Positions 1 to 5,404 are shown, counted from the stretch's first letter. The stretch is DNA of 8,016 nucleotides from Candidatus Brocadiaceae bacterium (GCA_919901895.1 CAKKQI010000248.1:1-8016); one strand, 5' to 3'. Made by a program: numbers and translations. Notes: generated by a model from the sequence alone, not told the origin.

Positions 1-25
1 ACGATTAAATGTTATTATTAATGTT

Positions 26-56
26 TCAGCCAAAGGACTGATTCGTCCTCTGGCGA
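26..56. repeat. Tandem-hairpin palindromic element, copy 1
   Basis: Two small adjacent hairpins. The first is TCAGCC-AAA-GG-A-CTGA (26-41), with one unpaired A on the 3' side. The second is TCGTC-CTCT-GGCGA (43-56), with a G:T wobble. It lies just downstream of the 3' end of glgB. It shares the 13-mer GGACTGATTCGTC (35-47) with the copy inside mobA (6283-6295). The remaining bases of 1-96 are AT-rich, and I see no supported gene in them. Confidence 0.7.
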
Positions 57-96
57 AAAAAGGCAATGCCGATATTCCTTTATTTATAAAACGATG

Positions 97-2061
97 TCAC
101 TTCGGTATATTTTTTAGAACAAGTATTCCTAACGGTGGAATGGTTAAAGAAACAGAATAATTATAACTGTGAGACGGGATCGGCTCGGTCTTGACACCGC
201 CCAGATTCCCCTGGCCGCTGCCGCCATATTCACGGGCGTCACTGTTTAATATTTCTATCCAGTGACCCTCGGACGGAACACCGATTCTATAATGATACTG
301 CGGGACCGGCGTAAAATTACCAATAACTAATACTGTTTTGTCGGTTGATTTTCCGTGTCTGAGGAAACTGATAATACTTTTTTCCCAGTCGTTGAAATCT
401 ATCCATTTGAAGCCGGCCGGTTCAAAATCAAGTTCGTGCAGAGCCGGTTCGTTTTTATAAAGATGGTTAAGGTCGCGGACCAGTCGTTGAATGCCTTGAT
501 GGGTGTCATACTGGAGAATGTGCCAGTCCAGACTGTTTTCGTGGTCCCATTCTTTCCACTGGCCGAATTCATTGCCCATAAACAGAAGTTTTTTACCCGG
601 ATGGGTGAACATAAAACCGAATAGCAGCCGCAGGTTGGCGAATTTTTGCCAGTCATTACCCGGCATTTTGCTAAAGAGGGACCCCTTGCCGTGCACCACT
701 TCATCATGAGAGATAGAGAGAATAAAATTTTCAAAAAAAGAATACATAATACTGAAAGTTAATTCATTATGATGGTGTTTACGATAAATGGGGTCCTGGG
801 AAAAATAATGAAGGATGTCATGCATCCAGCCCATATTCCATTTCATTCCGAAACCAAGCCCGCCCAGATCAGGCGGGCGGGAGACCATCGGCCAGGCGGT
901 TGATTCTTCGGCAATCGTCTGGATATCCGGATGCTCCTGATAGGCCGCTTCATTAAAACGTTTCAGAAAACCGATGGCTTCCAGATTTTCCCGTCCGCCG
1001 TATTTATTGGGGATCCATTCTCCATTTTTACGGGAATAATCCAGATAAAGCATGGACGCCACCGCATCAACCCGCAGTGCGTCAATATGATATTTTTCCA
1101 GCCAGAAAATGGCGCTGCTGATTAGAAAATTACGGACTTCATTCCGGCCGTAATTAAAAATATAACTATGCCAGTCCGGGTGCCATCCTTTACAGCGGTC
1201 CGCATGTTCATAAAGATGCGTTCCGTCAAAATAGGCGAGTCCGTGTTCGTCCGAGGGAAAATGAGACGGCGTCCAGTCCATAATTACGCCGATGTCCTGT
1301 TGATGAAGATAATCTATCAGGTACATAAAGTCTTGAGGGGTGCCGTAGCGGCTGGTGGGCGCAAAATAGCCGACGGCCTGATATCCCCATGAGCCGTAGA
1401 AGGGATGCTCCATTACCGGAAGTAATTCCACATGGGTAAACCCCATATTTTTAACATACTCGGCTAGAGCCGGCGCCATTTCTCGGTAGGTCAGGAAACG
1501 ATTATTTTCTTCAGTGATTCTCCGCCAGGACCCCAGATGCACTTCGTAGATGGAAACAGGGGCATTTAAATTGTTATGATTATGACGGTTTTTCAGCCAT
1601 TCGTTATCGCCCCATTGATAATCTAAATCCCAGACAACCGAAGCGGTTTTCGGGGAGATTTCCCAGTAAAAAGAAAAAGGGTCGGCTTTATTGGCCGTAT
1701 AATTAGCCTGCCCCGATTTCAGCGCGGGTTCTTTGGAAACGACCTGATATTTATAAAGGCAACCGTTGGTGATTCCCGGGATAAATCCTTCCCAGATACC
1801 GGAATTGTCCCACCGAACGGCTAACGGGTGTGATTGAGTATTCCAGCCGTTAAAATCACCGATGACCGAAACACTTTTGGCGTTGGGCGCCCAAACAGCA
1901 AAATAAGTACCTTTAAGGCCGTTTACGGTAATAAGGTGCGAGCCCAATTTCTCGTAAATCCGAAAATGATTACCTTCTTTAAAAAGATGGATATCGTAAT
2001 CAGTGAATAAACTGAATTCGTGGCTGATACCGGAGAGGCGCGGTTCTTTTTTTTGCAGCAT
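97..2061 (-). CDS. glgB: 1,4-alpha-glucan branching enzyme GlgB
   Basis: This enzyme makes alpha-1,6 branches in glycogen by cutting an alpha-1,4 glucan and transferring the released chain; it is cytosolic and belongs to GH13. In the 654-residue product, an N-terminal CBM48-type beta domain (about 40-135, with [18 protein letters not shown]) precedes the (beta/alpha)8 catalytic domain (about 170-520) and a C-terminal beta domain (about 550-654). The nucleophile is Asp332 (in ALRVDAV), the acid/base is Glu385 (in TIAEEST) and the third acid is Asp453 (in SHDEVVHG). The 53- and 68-residue intervals between them equal those in the E. coli enzyme. The protein is shorter than the roughly 730-residue E. 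coli form, which fits one N-terminal module instead of two. No other glycogen genes are visible nearby. The ATG at 2061 has no clear Shine-Dalgarno, but no better in-frame start lies close by. The fourth to sixth codons contain a run of eight A. Confidence 0.97.
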   Translation of the reverse strand: MLQKKEPRLSGISHEFSLFTDYDIHLFKEGNHFRIYEKLGSHLITVNGLKGTYFAVWAPNAKSVSVIGDFNGWNTQSHPLAVRWDNSGIWEGFIPGITNGCLYKYQVVSKEPALKSGQANYTANKADPFSFYWEISPKTASVVWDLDYQWGDNEWLKNRHNHNNLNAPVSIYEVHLGSWRRITEENNRFLTYREMAPALAEYVKNMGFTHVELLPVMEHPFYGSWGYQAVGYFAPTSRYGTPQDFMYLIDYLHQQDIGVIMDWTPSHFPSDEHGLAYFDGTHLYEHADRCKGWHPDWHSYIFNYGRNEVRNFLISSAIFWLEKYHIDALRVDAVASMLYLDYSRKNGEWIPNKYGGRENLEAIGFLKRFNEAAYQEHPDIQTIAEESTAWPMVSRPPDLGGLGFGMKWNMGWMHDILHYFSQDPIYRKHHHNELTFSIMYSFFENFILSISHDEVVHGKGSLFSKMPGNDWQKFANLRLLFGFMFTHPGKKLLFMGNEFGQWKEWDHENSLDWHILQYDTHQGIQRLVRDLNHLYKNEPALHELDFEPAGFKWIDFNDWEKSIISFLRHGKSTDKTVLVIGNFTPVPQYHYRIGVPSEGHWIEILNSDAREYGGSGQGNLGGVKTEPIPSHSYNYSVSLTIPPLGILVLKNIPK

Positions 2062-2091
2062 ATTATGACGGCGTTAATTTTTTATGCTTCT

Positions 2092-2120
2092 ATTATACTA
2101 TTGGCCGTGATCGAAAGCAA
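2092..2120 (-). promoter_or_regulatory. Predicted glgB promoter
   Basis: On the minus strand, TTGCTT (2120-2115) and a perfect TATAAT (2097-2092) are separated by 17 nt. Transcription would start near 2085, giving a leader of about 24 nt to the glgB ATG at 2061. The -35 is weak but the -10 and spacing are ideal. Inferred from sequence only. Confidence 0.6.
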
Positions 2121-2183
2121 GTTTTAAGGCCGGTTGCAAAATATTAAAAATTTATTAGAATTCTTAATAGCAAGAAAATTATA

Positions 2184-2211
2184 TTGACAAAATATAAATA
2201 TATGCTAATAT
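2184..2211 (+). promoter_or_regulatory. Predicted arsR/napH-like promoter with possible AT-rich operator
   Basis: A consensus TTGACA (2184-2189), 16 nt, then an extended -10, TGC-TAATAT (2203-2211), precede the arsR ATG by about 30 nt. The surrounding stretch to about 2224 is very AT-rich with an imperfect dyad (TATATG ... GAATATA). ArsR-family repressors commonly bind AT-rich imperfect dyads overlapping their own promoter, so autoregulation is plausible, but no operator can be fixed from one site. Confidence 0.65.
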
Positions 2212-2241
2212 TTGAATATATAAATAAAATCAGGAGGTTTT

Positions 2242-2577
2242 ATGGAACAAAAACTTTATGAACTGCACGCTCAAATGTGCCGGATTTTTACTTCCCCGAA
2301 ACGGCTGGAAATACTTAATCTTCTCAGGCACAAAGAATTATCGGTCGGGGCGCTGGTCAAACGGGCCAAAGTTCCCCAGGCTAACATCTCGCAACACTTA
2401 AGCATTTTAAGGGAAAAAGGCATTGTGGAAACCAGAAGGCAGGGCGTGACGATTTACTACTCCCTGGCTAATTCCAGGATTATTAAGGCGTTTGATATTA
2501 TCAGGGAAATACTTCTGGAAAAATTAGCCCGGGACGAAAAACTATCTTTTAGGTTGCGTAAAGGGATGAAAAGTTAA
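2242..2577 (+). CDS. ArsR/SmtB-family winged-helix transcriptional regulator
   Basis: A 111-residue DNA-binding repressor-type protein with the typical ArsR length and fold order. The pattern MCRIFTSPKRLEILNLL (12-28) is followed by the helix-turn-helix with recognition helix around VPQANISQHLSILREKGIV (45-62) and the wing GVTIYYSLAN (70-78). The classical metal-binding ELCVCDL motif on the recognition-side helix is replaced by ELSVGAL. The only Cys is Cys13, so a standard alpha3 arsenic/cadmium site is absent and the ligand is unknown. A perfect AGGAGG (2232-2237) sits 4 nt before the ATG, fixing the start. The stop lies 4 nt before the next gene, so the two form an operon. A role controlling the downstream membrane Fe-S protein, possibly in response to redox or metal, is inference. 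Confidence 0.93.
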   Translation: MEQKLYELHAQMCRIFTSPKRLEILNLLRHKELSVGALVKRAKVPQANISQHLSILREKGIVETRRQGVTIYYSLANSRIIKAFDIIREILLEKLARDEKLSFRLRKGMKS

Positions 2578-2581
2578 TATT

Positions 2582-3241
2582 ATGAATCCGTGTGAAAATT
2601 TTGTCCGCCGAAGATTTATCAGGCAGGTTTTGATGGCTATTGTTTTTACGGCAATCCTTATCGCCGGCTGGTATTATCCTCTTTTAGGATATTTTATTCC
2701 CCTGTGTATGTTATCAGGGATGGGGATTGCTTTTTTTAAAGGTAGGAAATGGTGTGATTGGTATTGCCCGCGAGGAAGTTTTTTTGATAGCGTCATCAAG
2801 CCGGTTAGTCCGGCCAAAGAAATACCGGCCTTTTTCAAGAAATCACCGTTAAGAATCGCGATGTTTTCATTTCTGATGCTGATGATGACGGTTCAAATTA
2901 TTAAGCGCTGGCCTGACCCTTATAAAATAGGAATATTTTTTATAATCCTTCTGACCGCCACCACTATCTTAGGGGTATTTCTGGCCCTGATTTTTCATCA
3001 GCGGACCTGGTGTTGTTTTTGTCCGATCGGCTCAATGGGGTACTGGATTGGGCGAAATAAATATCCTTTAAAAATAGATTCTAAACTCTGCACCGAATGT
3101 CAACTCTGTTATAAAGTTTGTCCTATCCGGATTGCTCCCTTTGCTTTCAAAAAAGCAGAGGTGGCGGTGGTTAAAGATGGGGACTGTTTGAAATGCCGTC
3201 TTTGCGTGGAAGCCTGTCCTCAAAAGGCCTTAAGATTTTAA
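2582..3241 (+). CDS. NapH-like membrane 4Fe-4S electron-transfer protein
   Basis: A 219-residue inner-membrane protein of the broad NapH/NosR/CcoG-like polyferredoxin group. Predicted hydrophobic segments lie at about 14-33, 34-52, 90-106 and 114-138. Cys motifs typical of the group are Cys58-x3-Cys62-Pro (KWCDWYCPRG) and Cys144-Cys145-x-Cys147-Pro (RTWCCFCPIG). The C-terminal soluble part has two complete ferredoxin motifs, C170-x2-C173-x2-C176-x3-C180-P and C202-x2-C205-x2-C208-x3-C212-P, predicted to hold two [4Fe-4S] clusters. The family passes electrons between the quinone pool or other membrane carriers and partner enzymes; the partner here is not visible. It is coupled 4 nt behind the ArsR gene. 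It is shorter than most NapH proteins, and napH identity should not be assumed. mobA/mobB farther along might suggest a molybdoenzyme elsewhere, but that is speculation. Confidence 0.88.
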   Translation: MNPCENFVRRRFIRQVLMAIVFTAILIAGWYYPLLGYFIPLCMLSGMGIAFFKGRKWCDWYCPRGSFFDSVIKPVSPAKEIPAFFKKSPLRIAMFSFLMLMMTVQIIKRWPDPYKIGIFFIILLTATTILGVFLALIFHQRTWCCFCPIGSMGYWIGRNKYPLKIDSKLCTECQLCYKVCPIRIAPFAFKKAEVAVVKDGDCLKCRLCVEACPQKALRF

Positions 3242-3260
3242 AGAATATTTTGATATAGTT

Positions 3261-3337
3261 TGGGGTGAGTGACGGGGTTCGAACCCGCAACCACCAGAGC
3301 CACAATCTGGTGCTCTAGCCAATTGAGCTACACCCAC
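3261..3337 (-). tRNA. tRNA-His (anticodon GTG), CCA encoded
   Basis: The minus strand folds into a full cloverleaf. The acceptor GTGGGTG pairs with CACTCAC (one G:T), and the D stem is GCTC/GAGC. The anticodon stem CCAGA/TCTGG has loop TTGTGGC, giving anticodon GTG. The T stem is GCGGG/CCCGT around TTCGAAC. C73 is followed by an encoded CCA (3263-3261). The base at 3338 supplies the G-1 that pairs with C73, the hallmark of bacterial tRNA-His. The gene converges on the napH-like gene with 19 nt between. No clear intrinsic terminator is visible downstream. Confidence 0.97.
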
Positions 3338-3462
3338 CATAAATAGCGAGTCATTAGGGGGTAAGAGAAATCCCGCCTGTCCCGATTTTATATCGGGGAC
3401 CTTTCGGGATTGAGCTACACCCACCATAAATAGCGAGTCATTAGGGGGTAAGAGAAATCCCG
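3322..3462 (-). repeat. 87-bp tandem unit duplicating the tRNA-His 5' end and its leader
   Basis: A 54-bp block at 3322-3375 recurs identically at 3409-3462, offset 87. Each block contains the complement of the tRNA-His 5' end through the start of the D loop (GTGGGTGTAGCTCAAT plus G-1), and then a shared leader including ATAAATAGCGAGTC and AGAGAAATCCCG. Between the blocks, 3376-3408 holds an imperfect hairpin built on GTCCCGAT and ATCGGGGAC. Only the left block continues into a complete tRNA. The right one is a bare 5' fragment of 17 nt followed by unrelated sequence. Confidence 0.9.
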
Positions 3463-3473
3463 ACCTTTCGGGA
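3458..3473. repeat. Hairpin TCCCGA-CCTT-TCGGGA in the tRNA-His leader
   Basis: A perfect 6-bp stem with a CCTT loop. Its left arm is part of the 15-mer GAAATCCCGACCTTT (3454-3468), which recurs exactly in the tRNA-Arg leader at 5122-5136. That links the two leaders as copies of one element. Confidence 0.65.
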
Positions 3474-3476
3474 TTG

Positions 3477-3508
3477 TCAGCCAAAGGACTGATCCCGCCG
3501 AGGCGGGA
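3477..3508. repeat. Tandem-hairpin palindromic element, copy 2
   Basis: Hairpin one is TCAGCC-AAA-GG-A-CTGA (3477-3492), with the same unpaired A as copy 1. Hairpin two is a perfect TCCCGCC-GA-GGCGGGA (3493-3508). It abuts the degenerate tRNA-His 5' remnant at 3509. Confidence 0.8.
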
Positions 3509-3521
3509 AGCTACACCTACC
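3509..3521 (-). repeat. Degenerate remnant of the tRNA-His 5' end
   Basis: Read on the minus strand, GGTAGGTGTAGCT matches the tRNA-His start GGTGGGTGTAGCT (with G-1) at 12 of 13 positions. It then breaks off in the D stem into palindrome copy 2. It lies about 25 nt from the predicted transcription start, where a tRNA 5' end would normally be. It therefore looks like the original gene start before the leader elements were inserted. Confidence 0.7.
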
Positions 3522-3555
3522 ATATATAAATTTTGCTTTGCAAAATTTATATATG
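3521..3555. repeat. AT-rich perfect inverted repeat at the tRNA-His transcription start
   Basis: CATATATAAATTTTGC and its exact complement flank a TTT loop, a 16-bp stem. It overlaps the predicted -10 and start site, so the RNA would carry only part of it (about 9 bp, AAATTTTGC-AAA-GCAAAATTT) at its extreme 5' end. tRNA-Arg has a comparable AT-rich palindrome in the same position. It could be a regulatory dyad, an RNA 5' cap-hairpin, or the end of an inserted element. Confidence 0.75.
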
Positions 3556-3582
3556 TATAGCAGATTTTTCTTCAGACGTCAA
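3554..3582 (-). promoter_or_regulatory. Predicted tRNA-His promoter
   Basis: On the minus strand, TTGACG (3582-3577), a 17-nt spacer and TATACA (3559-3554), preceded by TGC as an extended -10, form a near-consensus promoter. The start would be near 3547, more than 200 nt upstream of the mature tRNA 5' end. This is unusually far and is explained by the inserted repeats. Confidence 0.7.
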
Positions 3583-3632
3583 GGTTAGTGTGAAATTCTA
3601 ATGTCTAAAAGGTGCATTTCCGTTTTAGTGAA

Positions 3633-3649
3633 GCGACCACAAGGGTCGC
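3633..3649. repeat. Small hairpin GCGACC/GGTCGC
   Basis: A perfect 6-bp inverted repeat around ACAAG in the 201-bp non-coding stretch between the tRNA-His promoter and the HD-GYP gene (3583-3783). It is followed at once by palindromic element copy 3. Confidence 0.5.
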
Positions 3650-3654
3650 AGCTA

Positions 3655-3686
3655 CTCGCCAAAGGACGAGTCCGTCCTCAGGCGGA
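3655..3686. repeat. Tandem-hairpin palindromic element, copy 3
   Basis: CTCGCC-AAA-GG-A-CGAG (3655-3670), then TCCGTC-CTCA-GGCGGA (3671-3686). Compared with copies 1 and 2, both sides of the first stem have changed together (TCAG/CTGA to CTCG/CGAG) while the AAA loop and the unpaired A are kept. This is covariation supporting a real folded structure. Confidence 0.75.
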
Positions 3687-3701
3687 CAACAAATATGTAG
3701 C

Positions 3702-3754
3702 GGCGGGGTGGCGCTTTTGTCGCCATGGCGCGTCCGGCGCCACTTGTCCCCGCC
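3702..3754. repeat. Large GC-rich imperfect inverted repeat downstream of the HD-GYP gene
   Basis: GGCGGGG (3702-3708) pairs with CCCCGCC (3748-3754), and TGGCGC just inside pairs with GCGCCA, leaving a CTTGT bulge and a structured interior (TCGCCATGGCG). There is no T-run on either side, so it is not a standard rho-independent terminator. It may still stop or protect the 3' end of the HD-GYP transcript. The rest of 3583-3783 shows no supported gene. Confidence 0.65.
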
Positions 3755-3783
3755 TTCTAACTTAAGAAAGGTCGATCGCAGGC

Positions 3784-4980
3784 TCAACCAGCCGAGATGA
3801 TTTCTTTTAAAACTCTAACGACTTCTTTATCAATCAAGCCGTGTTTGATTTCCAGTTGCAGGAGTTTGAAGGCCTGGTCCGGAGACAGTCTTTTGCGATA
3901 AGGCCGGTCTTCATTTAAGGCGGTAAAAATATCTGACACCGCAATAATCCGGGCCGCCAGCGGAATTTCTTCTCCTTTTAATTTAAAAGGATAGCCGGTT
4001 CCGTTCAGCCGCTCGTGGTGTAAAGCCGACCAGCGGGCAATTTCCTCAAAACCGTCGATTAATTTTAGCGTCTGGTAAGTATAATAAGGATGCCTTTTGA
4101 TAATATCATATTCTTCCTTGGTTAACACGCCAACTTTTTCCAGGATTTCATCCGGAATAGATAGTTTTCCTAAATCATGTAAAAGAGAGGCGATCTTTAT
4201 TTTCTTTAGATCTTCCGATGAAAAATTAAACGCCATGGCTATTTTTACGGTTAAAGCGTGGACGTCATAGGAATGAGTATTCGTATAATGACTTTTACCA
4301 TCAGTCACGGTTGTAAAGACACTCGCCACTTTGATGACATCATCAAGAGAAAGATAATCTTTCTTGCCTGAGGTAGCCGGCGAACATTCTCGTAATATTT
4401 TATCAAGATGACAATTGGTTAAATCAAGCCAGAAACTTTCCGTTCGGCTGACATGTTTTAAGACGGCTGTTAATTCGGGATTAAACCAGGTGCCGGAATA
4501 TTCGGAAATTTTTTTCAGGACGAAGTCCTGTTGAGCCAGGATGTATTGATCATTGGATAATAATACTTCCAGACGGTCTGCCAGTCCGATAATCTGGCTG
4601 AGCCAAGGTATGTTTCGTTTAATCACGCCGGATTTATTAGGACCAAGCCAGCGGTCATGATGATGATAGACTAAATTTGCAATATCGGCAAAAAAGGGTG
4701 ATTCTTTTAAAATGGTTTGTCCATAAGTGGTATGCGCCTCCCCACCGGTGTATAAATAGTCCATCATCATCAATTTGTCGCGGGAGGAAGTAACCCCGAT
4801 ATCATGTAATAGCGCAGCATAAAATAATTTGCTCAGGTCTGTTTTCCTCAGACCCAGGCTTTCCCCAAATCTGATGGCTATTAAAGCCACTCTGGAATGA
4901 TGATATCTGGTTCTGGGTGTTAATAAATCCAGGGCCTGCGATAAAGCAATGATTAAATTATCAAATCTTATTTTTAACAT
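3784..4980 (-). CDS. Tandem-HD protein with C-terminal HD-GYP phosphodiesterase domain
   Basis: A 398-residue soluble protein, with no membrane segment or signal peptide seen. The C-terminal half is a canonical HD-GYP domain: His236, His268-Asp269 (LLHDLGK), RHP at 297, HHERLNGTGYP (321-331) and D350-IFTAL. HD-GYP proteins hydrolyse cyclic di-GMP or related cyclic dinucleotides using a metal centre. The N-terminal half (about 1-140) looks like a second, diverged HD domain in the same order: HHS at 27-29, LLHDIG (57-62), HHHDRW (106-111) and LADRLEVL (133-140). It keeps HD residues but has lost the NGxGYP loop. A linker (about 145-210) joins them. There is no receiver, PAS or GGDEF domain, so the N-terminal HD may be the sensing or regulatory part. 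The ATG at 4980 lies only 10 nt from the tRNA-Arg 3' end and has no clear Shine-Dalgarno except G-rich bases within the tRNA acceptor stem. Co-transcription with the tRNA is likely. Substrate specificity is not determined from sequence. Confidence 0.9.
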   Translation of the reverse strand: MLKIRFDNLIIALSQALDLLTPRTRYHHSRVALIAIRFGESLGLRKTDLSKLFYAALLHDIGVTSSRDKLMMMDYLYTGGEAHTTYGQTILKESPFFADIANLVYHHHDRWLGPNKSGVIKRNIPWLSQIIGLADRLEVLLSNDQYILAQQDFVLKKISEYSGTWFNPELTAVLKHVSRTESFWLDLTNCHLDKILRECSPATSGKKDYLSLDDVIKVASVFTTVTDGKSHYTNTHSYDVHALTVKIAMAFNFSSEDLKKIKIASLLHDLGKLSIPDEILEKVGVLTKEEYDIIKRHPYYTYQTLKLIDGFEEIARWSALHHERLNGTGYPFKLKGEEIPLAARIIAVSDIFTALNEDRPYRKRLSPDQAFKLLQLEIKHGLIDKEVVRVLKEIISAG

Positions 4981-4990
4981 AACTTATCAA

Positions 4991-5064
4991 TACCCCCGCC
5001 CCGATTCGAACGGGGAACCTACTGGTTCGAAGCCAGCCACTCTATCCAATTGAGCTACGGGGGC
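4991..5064 (-). tRNA. tRNA-Arg (anticodon TCG), CCA not encoded
   Basis: The minus strand gives the acceptor GCCCCCG with CGGGGGT (six Watson-Crick pairs plus a G1:U72 wobble) and D stem GCTC/GAGT. The anticodon arm GCTGG-CTTCGAA-CCAGT reads anticodon TCG (Arg, codon CGA). The T arm is CCCCG-TTCGAAT-CGGGG, with A73 at 4991. The next bases are TTG, so CCA must be added by the nucleotidyltransferase, unlike the neighbouring tRNA-His. The HD-GYP ORF begins 10 nt downstream. Confidence 0.96.
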
Positions 5065-5248
5065 ATAAATAGTGAGTCCTTGCCCGTATCAGCCAGAGGC
5101 TGACCAGCCTTTGGCTGGAGCGAAATCCCGACCTTTTCCCGACCGGGTTTGCTTCATTGATGCTACTTCAGGGACCCCGTCGGGACGGGGCGGGGTTGTC
5201 AGCCGAAGGACTGATCCCGCTTCGCCCCACCTGGGCGGGGCGGACGGG
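5065..5248 (-). repeat. Palindromic insertion in the tRNA-Arg leader
   Basis: A GC-rich block of about 184 bp between the intact tRNA 5' end and a degenerate copy of that end. It shares several pieces, in the same order, with the tRNA-His leader. ATAAATAGTGAGTC (5065-5078) directly abuts the tRNA (one mismatch to 3339-3352). GAAATCCCGACCTTT (5122-5136) is exact to 3454-3468. Then comes TCAGCCGAAGGACTGATCCCGC (5199-5220; begins like 3477). It contains a further perfect hairpin CCCCGTC-GG-GACGGGG (5175-5190). Together with 5249-5404 it forms a 340-bp gene-free gap between tRNA-Arg and mobB. Confidence 0.75.
5089..5118. repeat. Tandem-hairpin palindromic element, copy 4
   Basis: Two perfect 6-bp hairpins in tandem: TCAGCC-AGA-GGCTGA (5089-5103) and CCAGCC-TTT-GGCTGG (5104-5118). 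Unlike other copies, it lacks the unpaired A in the first stem. Confidence 0.75.
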
Positions 5249-5250
5249 GA
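5199..5250. repeat. Tandem-hairpin palindromic element, copy 5
   Basis: First hairpin TCAGCC-GAA-GG-A-CTGA (5199-5214) with the conserved unpaired A. The second, longer hairpin has inner stem CGCCC/GGGCG (5223-5227 with 5233-5237) and an imperfect outer TCCCG/CGGGGA. It ends against the degenerate tRNA-Arg 5' copy, matching the position of copy 2 at tRNA-His. Confidence 0.7.
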
Positions 5251-5260
5251 GCTACGGGAG
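5249..5260 (-). repeat. Degenerate remnant of the tRNA-Arg 5' end
   Basis: On the minus strand, CCCGTAGCTC (5258-5249) exactly matches tRNA-Arg positions 4-13 (from the acceptor stem into the D stem). The first acceptor bases have diverged. It lies about 30 nt from the predicted transcription start, the same geometry as the tRNA-His remnant. The exact match is only 10 nt, and support comes mainly from the parallel arrangement. Confidence 0.55.
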
Positions 5261-5264
5261 TAGG

Positions 5265-5288
5265 AAAATTTTTCGGCCGAAAATTTTT
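5265..5288. repeat. AT-rich palindrome at the tRNA-Arg transcription start
   Basis: AAAATTTTT-CGGCCG-AAAATTTTT. The centre CGGCCG is self-complementary, and the AAAATTTT arms pair with a one-base offset. It lies between the -10 of the minus-strand promoter and the tRNA-Arg remnant, like the 3521-3555 hairpin. Confidence 0.65.
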
Positions 5289-5295
5289 ATACTTT

Positions 5296-5325
5296 ATAAT
5301 ATACTTAACTTATAATACCTGTCAA
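5296..5325 (-). promoter_or_regulatory. Predicted promoter for tRNA-Arg and the HD-GYP gene
   Basis: On the minus strand, TTGACA (5325-5320), an 18-nt spacer and TATTAT (5301-5296), with a start near 5289. It is the only strong minus-strand promoter seen upstream of tRNA-Arg. With just 10 nt between the tRNA and the HD-GYP ATG, it probably serves both. Its -35 lies 6 bp from the -35 of the divergent mobB promoter. Confidence 0.65.
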
Positions 5326-5331
5326 AGTAAA

Positions 5332-5359
5332 TTGACAAAATAATATTTTATATTATAAT
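5332..5359 (+). promoter_or_regulatory. Predicted mobB operon promoter
   Basis: A consensus TTGACA (5332-5337), 16 nt, then a perfect TATAAT (5354-5359). The start would be near 5366, about 39 nt before the mobB ATG. Both hexamers are perfect, so strong expression is expected unless regulated. Confidence 0.75.
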
Positions 5360-5404
5360 ACTTTTCTCGGCTGATTAAATAAATCTTATCAGGTAAAATT
5401 TATA

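Noticed and set aside
66..80. Possible glgB terminator on the minus strand (GGC-ATT-GCC followed by T6 at about 55-70)
   Set aside because: The stem is only 3 bp, too weak to call as an intrinsic terminator.
2..160. Plus-strand frame open from base 2 to a TAA at 158-160, possibly the tail of a gene entering from the left
   Set aside because: It overlaps glgB antisense for 64 bp, runs through palindrome copy 1, and the short peptide matches nothing I recognise; kept only as a weak possibility.
355..1392. Several short plus-strand ORFs and a minus-strand ORF inside glgB
   Set aside because: Shadows of the glgB reading frame with no independent starts or domains.
3322..3462. Direct repeats considered as a CRISPR array
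   Set aside because: Only two copies of 54 bp, containing a tRNA 5' fragment, with a palindromic 33-bp spacer; no cas genes.
3230..3523. 97-codon minus-strand ORF with repeated MVGVAQ motifs
   Set aside because: It reads through tRNA-His and its duplicated leader; MVGVAQLARAPDCGSGG is the translation of the tRNA, a common spurious ORF type.
3605..3800. Overlapping short ORFs on both strands in the spacer after the HD-GYP gene
   Set aside because: They lie across palindromes, have no ribosome site, and show low-complexity composition with no recognisable domain.
5072..5263. 63-codon plus-strand ORF in the tRNA-Arg leader
   Set aside because: It is made entirely of GC-rich palindromic element sequence, is antisense to the tRNA leader, and has no protein-like features.
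5065..5404. T-box or other riboswitch in the tRNA/mob intergenic region
   Set aside because: No T-box sequence, specifier loop or terminator/antiterminator pair is visible; the structure is explained by repeated palindromes.
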